Assembly: GCA_030015575.1 (NCBI GenBank)
Contig: CM057347.1
Coordinates: 408,860,248-408,924,247, forward strand
Length of the DNA stretch: 64,000 nucleotides
Direction: 5' to 3'
Source of the DNA: Agapanthus africanus
Lineage: Eukaryota; Streptophyta; Magnoliopsida; Asparagales; Amaryllidaceae
Shown: positions 1-10,682 of the stretch, one piece after another
How positions within the stretch are numbered: position 1 is the stretch's first letter
How the letters are laid out: each line of letters starts with the position of its first letter
Notes under the pieces: generated by a model
Database searches by the model: none
What the model was told of the DNA's origin: nothing
The model's input: only the letters and a program-made list of their open reading frames with translations
Translations under genes and position numbers: made by a program

Positions 1-279
1 AGGGACCTGCAAAAGAATGTGCTTCTGGATTACCCAGCCCCCACGAGTGTGACTGCCATCACAACGCTGGTAATCAAGCAAAGATCTTAAGGGCTCCACT
101 AATGTGTATAGGTGATATACTAAAATAAACACATGTACACATTAAAGCAGAAACAAACCAAATAGCATACTACTATTTTGAGCAAGATTGTCTATACAAG
201 GTGAATATCCCAAGCTTCCATTAAGTAATATACAAACTAGTATGATACAGTAATGGCCTCTAGGGCATATACACTAACA
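1..279 (-). mobile_element. Copia LTR-A, 5' portion only (3' LTR of element 1, cut by window edge)
   Basis: On the minus strand the LTR begins TGTTAGTGTATATGCCC at 279 and continues out of the window to the left. The same start, with the words GCCCTAGAGGCCA and the stretch around CATACTACTATTTTGAGCAAG, recurs at 7774 (LTR-B) and 55435 (LTR-C), so this is the same LTR family. It directly abuts coding sequence of reverse transcriptase at 280 with no polypurine tract between, so the normal 3' end of the internal region is missing. Confidence 0.85.
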
Positions 280-1198
280 CATAGCATCGCGTACATGATA
301 GAGCCTACAGCCGAAGCATAGGGCATCCCTTGCATGCGAGCTCTCTCCAAATCAGTCTTGGGAGACATCTCTTTGGAGAGAGTGAGTCCAAAGATCGTGG
401 GTAAGTTCCCACGCTTGGATTCTTCCATACTAAACCTCTTTAGTATGGTGTTAATGTACCTGGATTGGGACAATCCCAATATCCTTTTAGATCTATCTCT
501 ATAGATCATAATTCTCAGTATGCAGGAGGCATCACCTAGATCTTTCATTGAGAATCTTTGTGATAAGAAGAGCTTGACCGATTGCAGCATAGGAATGTCA
601 TTTCCTATCAAGAGTATGACGTCCACGTACAATACGAGGAAGACAACCTTACTCTCTGCCACCTTCTTGTAGATACAAGGTTCATCTATGTTTTTGACGA
701 AATCAAACTCTTTGATAACTATGTCAAAGCAGATGTTCCAACTCTGCGATTTTTGCTTTAATCCATAAATGGATTTAAGCAGCTTGCACACCTTCCCGCT
801 GCTCCCACTAGCTACGAAGCCCTCTGGCTGAGTCATATGCACACTCTCTTCTAAATCACCGTTTAGAAAGGCGGTCTTAACATCTATTTGCCAGATTCGT
901 AGTCATGATATGCAGCGATGGCAAGCATGATCCAGATGGATTTAAGCATAGCTACTGGAGAAAAGGTTTTGTCATAGTCCACACCTGGTCTTTGACGAAA
1001 ACCCTTTGCAACAAGTCTAGCTTTGAAAGTCTCCACTTTCCCATCTACACCAAGTTTTTTCTTGAAGATCCATTTGCTCCCAATGGGTTTTACCCCTTCA
1101 GGAGCATCTTCCAAAGTCCATACTTTGTTGGTGTACATGGATTCCATCTCAGACCGCATTGCATCCAGCCATTTCACTGAGTCCCCACTCGTTATGGC
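280..1198 (-). pseudogene. Copia reverse transcriptase fragment
   Basis: Recognised as RVT_2 (Ty1/copia RT) from KWLDAMRSEME and GSKWIFKKKLG near the N end, FKARLVAKGFRQRPGVDYDKTFSPV, the QPEGF and YGLKQ region, and GSIMYAM at the C end. An in-frame TAG at 1199 separates it from integrase. A frameshift near 890 breaks it between residues matching AYHDYE and VKTAF. The catalytic box reads YVDV instead of YVDD (codon at 618-620), so the enzyme would be inactive even if joined. The frame runs into LTR-A at 280, where RNase H should follow. Neighbours: integrase upstream, LTR downstream. Confidence 0.9.
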
Positions 1199-2518
1199 CT
1201 ACTCAAAGCTAGTTAGGTCATCATCAACCATGATGCAATCCTCGCTCCCACCATCCATGAGAAAACCGTAGTATCTCTCAGGTGGGTGAGGAACCCTACT
1301 AGATCGGCGGAGTGGCTGGGGTTCATCGGGAACTACCGAATCCTCTTGTTCCACCAGATCTTCTGTTGCAGCTTTTGTAGCTGGAACCGCTTCCAGTTCT
1401 ACCTCATGACCACTAATCTCTTTTGCAAGAAATTCCTTTTCTAAAAAGGTGGCATGCCGAGAAACAAACACCCTTTGTTCCTCAGTGTGGTATAAGATAT
1501 ACCCTTGTGAATTCTTAGGATATCCTACAAATTTGCATAGAACAGACCGTGCCTCGAGTTTGTCTGGATTTTGTCGTTTGACATAGGCTCGACAACCCCA
1601 TATCTTAACATAGTTAAGACATGGTCTCTTCCCTTTCCATATCTCATATGGAGTGGTAAGCACTGATTTGGTGGGGGCCATATTCAATAGATGTATGGCT
1701 GTCTCTGGCACTTACCCCCAAAAGGAAATAGGTAACTCAGCTGCGCTCATCATAGAGCGCACCATATCTAATAGGGTGTGATTCCTCCATTCTGATACAC
1801 CGTTGTGCGGTGGTGTATATGGAGGAGTCAGCTGAGAGAGAATCCCATTCTCTTTTAAGAAGTCCAGGAATTCATTGCTCAAGTATTCACCTCCTCGATC
1901 AGATCGAAGGATTTTAATACTTTTCCCAGTTTGGTTCTCGACTTCTTGTTTATATTCTCGAAATTTCTCAAAAGCTTCAGACTTGTGTTTTATCAAGAAC
2001 ACATGTTTGTATCTTGAGAGATCGTCAGTGAATGTAATGAAGTACAAAGAACCATCCCTGGCATGTGTAGACATGGGACCACATACATCTCTATGTATGA
2101 GTCCCAAGAGTTTAGTAACTCTTTCTCCGTGTCCCGTAAACGAAGTTTTGGTCATCTTGCATTTGAGACATGACTGGCAAGTGTCATAAGATGAAAATTC
2201 GAACGGTTTCAAATATCCATCCTTATGCAACTTAGCTAGCCGTGTCGCATTTATATGACCAAGTCTACAATACCACAAGAAGGATTCGTTCATTTCTGAA
2301 CTCTTCCTCTTGTGTGTGTTTTGTACATTAAGAATTGTAGTTTGATTGAGAACGTATATGCCATTAAATAACGAACCTGATCCAATCAACTTTTGATTCA
2401 GGAATGTGTTCATAACATTATCCTGTACTACAAAATTATATCCTTCTTTTCTCAATAAAGAAACTGATATAAGATTGCATATCAGAGTCGGAATGTAATA
2501 GCATTCGTTCAGAACCAA
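1199..2518 (-). pseudogene. Copia GAG-pre-integrase and integrase, interrupted
   Basis: On the minus strand an HHCC zinc-binding region (RLGHINATRLAKLH, then CQSCLKCK) is followed by the catalytic core, with Asp in HRDVCGPMS, Asp in LRSDRGGEYLS and Glu in NGVSEWRNHTLLDM. A TAA at 1712 replaces the Tyr expected after SFWG. The frame reopens at 1711 and continues through TPYEIWKGKRP, WGCRAYVKR and FLEKEFLAKEI, the usual copia integrase C-terminal region. The protein would act in the cytoplasmic particle and nucleus to insert element cDNA. It is upstream of RT and overlaps the protease frame by 10 bp through a frameshift. Confidence 0.9.
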
Positions 2519-2754
2519 TGTATTACATTTGGTAACACAAGGTGATATTCGCCAACTACTTTGGCTGCAACATTTGCACCATTCCCTACTCTTACGGAAT
2601 GATCACCCTCTCCCAGTTCCCTACCTTTACGTAGCCTATGTAACATATTACATATATGGAATCCCGATCCGGTATCTAATACCCAGGACGTAAAGTGAAC
2701 TGAGAAACAGTTCTCGATAACTAACACACCTGAAGAAGGTGCATCAACATGCAT
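2509..2754 (-). pseudogene. Copia aspartic protease fragment
   Basis: The minus-strand frame contains WVLDTGSGFHICN, the single-domain retroviral-type aspartic protease active site (D-T-G-S), preceded by HVDAPSSGVLVI. It matches the fragment at 8195-8563 (VCNTGSGSRICN, where the catalytic Asp is Asn). The frame stops at 2509 and shifts into the pre-integrase frame. Upstream, 2755-2990 still resembles the start of the same reading frame in the other copy but is broken. No zinc knuckle precedes it. Confidence 0.8.
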
Positions 2755-3280
2755 GTTCTCCGTATGGGCGGCGTGAGAATCCAGATATTTTTCTATTTCC
2801 TGTTCAATCTTATAACTCTTATAAGAAAGAACGGACCAACGATCCCCTGCCCAGTATAATAAGCAGGTTCGGTCAATACATCCATATTATTATCTTGATT
2901 AAGGCATGATATGGTCGCTACCTGGAGAGAAAGAGAAGAAAACACTTTAGCGTATGCTCTTGCAAGATTTAGATTGGTTATTATTTTATCTAATCAGGAT
3001 GGCTCCCACTGTTTTTATCAAATCTTCCTTCAAACCCTAAAAGGAAAGACTAGCCGGGATTAATTACACCCTACAATTTCGCCAATCTTTCAGCCAGGCC
3101 AGTGTCGGTACTTTGAGGAAGGTTCCCCGTGCTTTCGCACGGACCTAATTAAAGTAAACCTCGTTTTCCCATAGGCGTAACCCTGTTGACATCTTTCTAG
3201 ACACCTACTTGATCGGCTAATTGTCCTGTGTAAAACTCTCCCAGGAGTAACAATTACTCATAGTGGGTATCGGGATCCAA

Positions 3281-3331
3281 CTATCTCATAGAAGGTATGC
3301 AATCTCATTGCAAATTTCAACACTTGAAATT
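3281..3331. repeat. Three consecutive micro-hairpins in the copia leader
   Basis: CTAT-CTC-ATAG (3281-3291), TGCAAT-CTC-ATTGCA (3298-3312) and AATTTCAA-CAC-TTGAAATT (3313-3331) follow one another almost without spacing. Each is a perfect inverted repeat with a three-base loop. The matching stretch of internal region 2 (about 8897-8952) keeps them. Confidence 0.85.
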
Positions 3332-3365
3332 CCCGTTAATATTTTGCCCCTAACGTGCTATGACC

Positions 3366-3554
3366 TTGACGAAAGCCAACAACCAATAGCCCGCTAGTCA
3401 AGTTCAACCCGTACATTTCTTGACTGAATTAAACCCACCCGCACGACCCTTGACGAAAGCCAACAAAGCCGTACGACTACCCTAATCCAATCGCATCATA
3501 TGCAGCAGATAAGCAGCATATAGCTACCGCACACTACACCTTGACGAAAGCCAA
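3366..3554 (-). repeat. Thrice-repeated 14-nt hairpin word in the leader
   Basis: The plus-strand word TTGACGAAAGCCAA occurs at 3366-3379, 3450-3463 and 3541-3554. In element sense it reads TTGGC-TTTC-GTCAA, a 5 bp stem with one G-U pair. Internal region 2 has TTGACAGAGGTCAA at 8982-8995 and 9158-9171 and a one-base variant at 9065-9078, which in sense reads TTGAC-CTCT-GTCAA with a full Watson-Crick stem. Confidence 0.8.
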
Positions 3555-3696
3555 CAAATGCAGCACGAATACTATATACAACTTATCTGAAATGATGGAG
3601 GGCTACGATAGGTTTTTCTGAAAACCTATTGCGTAATGAACTTGATATCGTTGTAGAATCGAGTGAATTTTGAAATGGAGTGATTTTGAGGCTTTT

Positions 3697-3955
3697 ATTA
3701 GTTTTGCTAAAGAGGTCACTCCCGGTGAAGGAATCTCGGCTCTTTCCTTATGGAATAAGGTGCAGGATATATCATATATATCGCAATGCAAAGCAAAAAC
3801 TCCAAAAGCAATCAAAAACAAACCAAGTGTTGTAGCATCTGTCAGTTTTTCTAAAGAGGTCACTCCCGGTGAAGGGATCTCGGCTCTTTCCTCATCGAAT
3901 AAGGTGCAGGATATATCATATATATCGCTATGCAAAGCAAAAACTGTAGCTATCC
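3697..3955 (-). repeat. Two tandem copies of a 144 bp unit
   Basis: The segment containing AGAGGTCACTCCCGGTGAAG recurs 144 bases later (3711 and 3855), including the following GATATAT-CAT-ATATATC hairpin. On the minus strand both copies are open and share the peptide ERAEIPSPGVTSLxKL. Internal region 2 keeps two related units (9310-9570). Function is unknown. It could be coding or a structured leader repeat. Confidence 0.8.
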
Positions 3956-5653
3956 TTTTTGAAAATTTTGATTCTACAACATCTTTTAGGTTTCTTTTCT
4001 TTCATTAATCATATTAATGAATTCCCATCATTTAAGTCACCTAAATATCACAGATAAATACGACGTACACTTATGCCATCCGCATTCGCCTCGATGTCCC
4101 CTCGTGCACCGTTAGGTTAGGTAACTAACGGCAGAGCGGGGCAGGGCTAGCGCGGGTGTAAAACATAAGTAACGTCTATATAATATATCATATATACTAT
4201 ATACAGTATCTATCACAACATATCAAATGATCACATCACAGATATCGCAGCAAAAGAATCATATGAAACATTGGATACACTAGGACGTCCGTGTTTTATT
4301 TTGAGCCTCTATAAAACACGGATTCCACGGTCGCGATGAATAGCCAAACCCACACCCCTAGACCTCTACGAGAGCGGCAAGTAACCCTACCAATTCTAGA
4401 GTCAGGAGACCCGGACTCGACTCCTCGAGTTGGTCTCCCACTGGACTCTAGAACCCAGTTACTTGTGCTCTCCTCCTTGGGTCTATCTTAGTGCGGAAAA
4501 GTAAATAATATACAAACGGTGACATCAACCTCATCCCGAAAGTGCCCCAATAAAAGAATATTACATACATTTAATTTTACATGAATGAAAATAAAAAAAA
4601 CCCATCTCACATAAAACCCCCTGCTATTCAGAACACGACGATCCAATATAACATATCCAGCAACACATAACATCACATGTCATCAACATAAGTAAATATG
4701 CGCATCCCAATTGTCGTTGACATATAGCAACGAAACCGGCGATATCACATATTACACTTACGGTCGCAGAAAAGAAAGTGTAAAACTGCAACATTTGGAA
4801 TCCACAATCTCTTTAGACATCATAAATCCGAAATATCACATACTTCGCATTTCATGCCTAACTATATGAATTCCACATATTGTATCACATTCCAGATAAA
4901 TAGACAGTATTAAACTTTCCGATCGAATAATCAAATACCCAAGATTTCCTAAATAGCTCAACACTTAAGCGGAGTTCAAAAATTCCAGAATACGTCACAG
5001 TACCAACGGTCCAGCCGTAGAAGGGTCAAGCCAGCGCCTCACATGTGGCACGCCGTACTGCCCCAAACCCTAAGGTTTAGAGGCGGTTCAGACGGTCAGA
5101 TAATCGAGTTAAGGTTTGTGTTCTTCTAGAGGGTCCATCGCGTTACTTGCACGTTTTTCTGAAAGATTTAAACTCAAGAAAAATTCAACACTTGAAAGTT
5201 TTTCGTGCCGGGAAAAATGAGTTAATGATATCCGTTCGAACATTTTAATACTTTCTAAATTATCCGGAAAACATAACAAAATTAAATTTTCCGATCGAAT
5301 CAACGTATACAAAATAATCCCCAGAACACTCAACACTTGAGGCAGATTAAAAATACCCAGAAAGATACACTAGCAGATACGATCATAACTGTGCAAAACG
5401 AAAAGTCAAACCCGACTGTACGACTGCGGATCCGCGGCGCAAGCAAGGTATTGCCGCGGTTCCGCGGTGGTCCGTACGGTTTAGCTCCTCGTTTTTCACA
5501 GTGATGCTTAAAATTACCTGCTGATTTTTTTAGGTATTTTTAATACAGAAAAATTGCATTTTTAAAATTTGTCCCGAGAGGGGGTCGTTTTAACGTTACG
5601 GGGTTCGATCGGAGTTTTAACTTCGTAAACACGTCGCCTAATGCTCTAGCTAG

Positions 5654-5665
5654 GCTCTGATACCA
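5654..5665 (-). other. Copia primer binding site (tRNA-Met type)
   Basis: The minus strand reads TGGTATCAGAGC, the standard initiator tRNA-Met primer site of plant retroelements, two bases inside the LTR-B end. Confidence 0.9.
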
Positions 5666-5667
5666 CT

Positions 5668-7774
5668 TGTAAGGTTACTAGGCACTCTAACAAGGTTCTA
5701 CAAGGCATCAACCATGCCTGATTTAAAAATTTAGCCGTGCCGAATAACCCTAAACAAGATCTTTGCTAGATTATTAGGGTTACACATGCAAGTAAATAAC
5801 ATTTGGGACTAAATGAATACGAAATACAACCTTTGTAGATCGGTCATTCACTTCTAAAGCTCCTTTTTGTAGTCCCTTCGTTGCGATCATGGTTCTCCCG
5901 GGCTCTTGCATGGCTTCACGAGGCGAAAGAAGCATCCTTACTTGAAGTCTTTGAGGTCGAAGATGATCTACGTCGAGAGGATACCAACTCAAGCTACTAC
6001 TTCACTAACTAGAGAATTAGTGAAGCAAACACCCTAAACTAAAGTGCTAGTCTAGTAGAGGATGGAGATATAGGAAGTGGGTTCACTTTAGAATTTATTT
6101 TCTCACTTTGGATCAAACCCTGAGAGCTTTTTAGCTAAAGGAAGAAGATGAAGAAATAAAATGAGAAAGATAATGATCAACTCAAGTGAGCTAACCATGT
6201 GTGAGTGAGTATCATATACTAACTCATATAGAGACATAACCATGGCTAATTCTAATGGTTGGGTTAACAAATATCCAAAGTAAAAACAAACTTAGTGGAC
6301 TTAGTCAATGCATCCACAAGCTTCCACAAGCTTCATGCATTTTTCTAATCTTCCACTAATTTTGTAATTACTTTAAATATTAAACCCAACATAATAAATA
6401 GCATGGTGTAAGTCTCATACACCCATGAATGTTGTATCAACAACCATGATACAAAAGGAAAACACATTTTTGATATATATCACATATATATTAAAGTTGT
6501 GCATATGTGAGAAAAATCCTTAAGTGAACAAATGTTAGTTAATGTAAATTAGTATATCAAATATACAATTATACAATAAATTACTAAATCAACACTTGAC
6601 TTAATAATCCGGTTATATCTCATATAACCGACTAACATCCAATGTATCGACTTATCGAATCAACACTTGATTCGATAACCCGGCTATATCACATATAACC
6701 GATCGATACAAAAAGTCGCGAGAATAGAATACGGTATCACATACACGCATTATTCCCGGTCCCGCACATATCACATACGTGCTCCTATTTCGTTTTGCCT
6801 AAACTAGTAAAACCTCTATGTAGGACTCTAAAGACTCGTCAATACGCCGGCAATAGGTGATGATCAACTCCTGTAAAAGCCTAACGGTAACACTTCCCGT
6901 ACAGTCCGGTCTCCTCGTCTGATATGTCGCATATCAAGTCTAGGGGTGGTAAACGTCAGACCCCAATAACCGATAAGCCGTGCCGATGTGAGGCTCATAA
7001 CAGGTCGAGAAACTACTGGTAACTCTTACCAGTAAATCTCTAAATCAGCCCTGGCCAGGGACTTCCCTGTTATAGCCAATCGAGCACAGCGCAACATCAA
7101 CCCCCAATACCGGGAGAGACGAAACCCCTCCTATCGCTCATTGCCTCCATGTGACTCGGGACTGTACCCAAAAACCATCATTTTGCACGCCCTCTTGGAC
7201 ATGGTAAGGTGGAAATAAAAGCACAGTGGGAATCACACAAGACTTTATGACAATCTCGGGTCTACAGACTAACCTGCACAAATGTCACCAGAGAACTGCC
7301 ATCTGACGTGAGGTATAATACCACCTGGGAGTTCTCGGCGAGTCTGTCCAGTGTACCCAGTGTCCACCGAGCACCCGTATACCATCTCTGATGTCAAACA
7401 CCAATGGATATAGGATCATCCATCGCCCATCTCATGGGTCGAGAAGCGTATACGCTAGTCTACTCTGGTATATCGATGCCCTGTCTCGATACACCCACGA
7501 CTAGGAACATTAAAGGATGTACTTATGGACTACCATAGCCCCACTAGTATCATCTGCATCATAGTCCTGGAAGTCAAGTAAACATCCTAAGAGCTTTACC
7601 AACATGTAACTATAAGACAGTATCAAGAGACAAGTATACATGTTAAGATAAAGAGCAACCAGATAGCATACTATCATATCGAGCAAGAAAGTCCTCTTTA
7701 TATATGTCCAAGCATCCAATATAATATACATCATCTGTACAATACTGGCCTCTAGGGCATACATACAACTAACA
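5668..7774 (-). mobile_element. Copia LTR-B, complete 2.1 kb LTR shared by two internal regions
   Basis: On the minus strand it starts TGTTAGTTGTATG at 7774 and ends CCTTACA at 5668, with the primer site beyond. On its other side it touches an integrase fragment at 7775. It therefore works as 5' LTR for region 1 and 3' LTR for region 2. Its middle (about 6460-6940) is full of short inverted repeats. No ORF of note was seen. Confidence 0.9.
6474..6936. repeat. Cluster of CAC/CTC-loop inverted repeats in LTR-B
   Basis: Perfect or near-perfect hairpins include TATATAT-CAC-ATATATA (6474-6490), CGGTTATAT-CTC-ATATAACCG (6610-6630), an 11 bp stem TATCGAATCAA/TTGATTCGATA around CAC (6653-6677), CGGCTATAT-CAC-ATATAACCG (6681-6701, one mismatch), GTAT-CAC-ATAC near 6730 and TGATATG-TCG-CATATCA (6920-6936). 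LTR-C carries the same series with changed stems near 43165-43440. Confidence 0.85.
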
Positions 7775-8165
7775 CATGTATTTGTCCCAAGAGTTCACTA
7801 ACTCTTTCTCTGTTTCCAATAAATTCGAACAGATTCTCATATTCATCCTTATGTAACTTAGCCGGTCGTGTCGCATTGATATGACCTAGTCTACAATTCT
7901 TCAAGAAGGATTCGTTCATTTCTGAACTACTTCTCTTGTGTGTGTTCTACATACTTTGAACTGTGGTTTGATTTAGAACGTTTATGCTTTATATAACGTG
8001 CCTGATCGAATCAACTCTTGATTCAGGAAAATGTTCACAACATTATCCTTATACATAATTATATCCTTCTTTAACTTTATAAAGAATCTGATGTAATTTT
8101 TGTATATCAGGTTCGGTATGTAATAACATTCGTTCGGAATCAATGTATTAATATAAGGTGATATT
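7775..8165 (-). pseudogene. Copia pre-integrase/integrase fragment of internal region 2
   Basis: The nucleotide sequence parallels 2085-2520 of region 1 (compare CCCAAGAGTT, CCTTATG, GTCGTGTCGCAT and the CATTCGTTC stretches), but has lost roughly 65 bases covering the Cys-x2-Cys part of the zinc region and has frameshifts. The sequence joins LTR-B directly at 7774/7775, so everything downstream of the integrase N region is deleted. Confidence 0.75.
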
Positions 8166-8194
8166 TGCGAACTGATTTAGCTGCAACAATTGCA

Positions 8195-8563
8195 TCATTC
8201 TCTAACACTTAGAGATATATCACCCATTCTCAATTCTCTACCTATATGTAGCTTATGTAACATATTACATATGCGGGATCCTGATCCGGTATTACATACC
8301 CAGGAAGTAGAGGATACTGAAAAAAAGTTCTCGGAAATGAACACGCCCGAAGAAGATGCATCAACATGCACTTTCTTCGATTGGGTGGCCTGAGAATCCG
8401 GATATTCCCCTATTTCCTGCTCGGACTTATAACAGTTATAAGATAGAGCGGAACCAACATTTCCTAGCTCAGTATAATAAGCAGGCTCGGTCAATGCATC
8501 CATATTATGATCTTGATTAAGGCGTGACATAGTCGCTACCAGGAGAGAGAGAGAAGAAAACAC
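8195..8563 (-). pseudogene. Copia protease-region ORF of internal region 2
   Basis: This is a 122-codon minus-strand frame. It begins with hydrophobic residues, then an internal Met at MSRLNQDHNMDALTEPAYY, and ends with WVCNTGSGSRICNMLH, which matches the protease start of region 1. The active-site Asp is Asn (CNTGS). It preserves the N-terminal part broken in region 1 and shows that this family's first pol frame starts without a gag zinc knuckle. Confidence 0.75.
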
Positions 8564-10046
8564 TCTGCGTGCGCTCTTGCAGGATTAGATTGGTTATTAG
8601 TTTATCTAATCAAGATGGCTCTCACTGTTTTAGTCAAATCTTCCTTCAAACCCTAAAAGATAAGACTACCCGGGATTAATTACACCCTACAAGTTCGCCA
8701 ATCTTTCGGCCACGACAGTGTCGGTACTTTGAGGGAGGTTCCCCGTGCTTTCGCATGGACCTAATTAAAATAAACCTCATTTTTCCAGGGGCATAACCCT
8801 ATTAACACCTTTCTAGACACCTACTTGATTGACTAATTGTAATGTGTAAAACTCTCCCAGGAGTAACTCTTACTCGCAGTGGGTATCGGAATCCAACTAT
8901 CTCATAGAAGATATGCAATCTCATTGCAAATTTCAACACTTGAAATTCCCGATAATATTCTGCCCCAAGCGTCCTATGATCTTGACAGAGGTCAACAAAC
9001 CATAGGCTGCTAGTCAAGTTCAACCCGTCATTTCTTGATTGAAATAAACCCACTCACACGACCCTTGACAGAGGTCAGCAAAGTGGTACGACTACCATAA
9101 TCCAATCGCATCATATGCTTTGCATATAAGCACTAATCAGCTACCGCACACTGCGCCTTGACAGAGGTCAACAAACGTAGCACGAATACTAAATACTACT
9201 TATCTGAAATGACGGAGGGCTACGACAGGTTTTTAAGAAAACCCTTTGCGTAATGAACTTGATATCGTTGTAGAATCGAGTGATTTTGAAAAGGAGTGTT
9301 TTTTAGGCTTTTACTAGTTTTGCTAAAGAGCTCACTCCCGGTGAAGGGATCTCGGCTCTTTCCTTATCGAATAAAGTGCTGGATATTCTATAAGGAATAC
9401 CGCTATGCAAAGCAAGAACTATAGAAGCAATCAAAAACCAAACCGAGTGGGTTGTAGCATCTGCCAGTTTCGCTAAAGAGGTCACTACCTGTGAAGGGAT
9501 CTCAGCTCTTTCCTTATCGACTAAGGTGCTGGATATTCTGCAAGGAATACCACTATGCAAAGCAAGAACTAGAGCTACCATTTTTTAAAACAAGTTTCTA
9601 CAACATCTTTAGGTTTCTTTTATTCCATTAATCTCATTAATGAAGTCCCATTTATATTATGCTTCCCAAGCATCACAGAAGAAACAAAAGCAGTAATATA
9701 TAATATATATCATATATATAATATAAGCATTCTTCTCAGAACATATCACAGTGATCACATCACAGAGCAGCAGAATATAACATATGAAATATTGGATAAA
9801 CTAGGATTTCTGTGTTTTAAATTAAGCCAGTATAAAACACGGATTCCACGGTCGCAATGAATAGCCAAACCCACATCCCTAGACCCCTACAAGAGCGGCA
9901 AGCAACCCTAACAATTCTAGAGTTAGGAGACCCGGTCTCGACTCCCTGAGATGGTCTCCCACTGGACCCTAGAACCCGGTTACTTATGCTCTCCTCATTG
10001 GGTCTATCCTAATGCAGAAAAGTAAATAATATACATCAATGGTGAC
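8564..10046 (-). other. Copia leader of region 2, first segment
   Basis: Homologous to 2990-4530 in the same order, including the three hairpin words (8982-9171) and the duplicated unit (9310-9570). The sequence is cut at 10046 by the Tat insertion and resumes at 28425. No gene seen. Confidence 0.8.
10042..10046. repeat. Target site duplication GTGAC, left copy
   Basis: GTGAC precedes the Tat element start TGTTTCCCCC and recurs after its end at 28420-28424. The empty site is visible at the homologous copia position near 4520 (ACGGTGACATCAACC). Confidence 0.95.
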
Positions 10047-10285
10047 TGTTTCCCCCAATCAGAGCAAAACTCTGTTCAAATTTTCAAAATTGAAAATGAA
10101 ACAGCACTTCATAAAAGCGCCAGCAAGCAGCGCTCACGTGCAGAGCATGGGTGCGCCCGCGCTAAGAGCGCTAGCGCTCTGAAGCAGCGCTCACGTGAAA
10201 AGCACGAGTGCGCTTGCGCTAAAAGCGCCAGCGCTCCAGCGCTCTGAAACAGCGCTCACGTGCAAAGCACGAGTGCGCTAGCGCT

Positions 10286-10579
10286 AGAACTAAATGTTCT
10301 CCACCGTTAGATCAAAGATCCAACAAAGATGATAAATCATCAAGTTGCCAGAATAAAATTCTGTTAAGAAAACATTCTTCAGAATCTTTCCAAACAAAAA
10401 GATTTTGCTCTGTAAATCAGAGCACCGTCGGATCAATGATCCAGTGGTGATTAAAAATCACTAAAATACAGAATAAATTCTGTGTGGGGAAAGATTTCCC
10501 AATCTTGTGAAAAACAAGAAGATTGCCTTCTGTAAATCAGAAGCCCTTGGATCAAAGATCCAACGGGGGAAATATCCCC
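10286..10579. repeat. Run of about thirteen micro-inverted repeats in U3
   Basis: Examples with positions are AGAAC-taaat-GTTCT (10286-10300), GATGA-TCATC (10328-10341), CAGAAT-aaa-ATTCTG (10349-10363), AAGAA-TTCTT (10366-10379), AATCTTT/AAAGATT (10383-10404), GCTCTG-taaat-CAGAGC (10407-10423), GGATC-aat-GATCC (10430-10442), GTGATT-aaa-AATCAC (10447-10461), ACAGAAT-ATTCTGT (10468-10483), GGGAAA-TTTCCC (10487-10500), CTTCTG-taaat-CAGAAG (10527-10543), TTGGATC-aaa-GATCCAA (10547-10563) and GGGG-CCCC (10566-10579). Confidence 0.9.
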
Positions 10580-10631
10580 AAATCAATTAGAGAAAAGATA
10601 TCCTTAACCGATTAAACAAATCAGCCTTCAC

Positions 10632-10639
10632 TATATAAA
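10632..10639 (+). promoter_or_regulatory. TATA box of the Tat 5' LTR
   Basis: TATATAAA in the context CACTATATAAAGGCC, with CAAGACTTCAAGTCTCACAG following at the distance expected for a start site near 10665. The copy in the 3' LTR is at 26249-26256. This places U3 before and R after it. Confidence 0.75.
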
Positions 10640-10682
10640 GGCCCCAAGACTTCAAGTCTCACAGAGCGGAACCCCCCATAAG

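Larger units (their letters stand above)
2755..5653 (-). other. Copia leader region without gag, rich in short inverted repeats
   Basis: This lies between the primer site and protease, where gag should be. Only short frames exist on the minus strand and none shows a gag core or CCHC knuckle. The same sequence is present in internal region 2 (8564-10046, 28425-29768, 42151-42350), so it belongs to the family rather than being a private insertion. It holds many short perfect inverted repeats with CAC or CTC loops (for example CTCAA-CAC-TTGAG near 5327), a 144 bp duplication and a thrice-repeated hairpin, listed separately. Confidence 0.7.
280..5667 (-). mobile_element. Copia internal region 1 (gag-less, pol 3'-truncated)
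   Basis: This is the minus-strand internal domain between LTR-B (5' LTR) and LTR-A (3' LTR). Reading along the element it holds a tRNA-Met primer site, about 2.7 kb of leader without a gag-like reading frame, then protease, integrase and reverse transcriptase in Ty1/copia order. The RNase H half and polypurine tract are absent. Such a molecule cannot be produced by normal reverse transcription of itself, so the deletion came after insertion or from a template switch. Confidence 0.85.
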
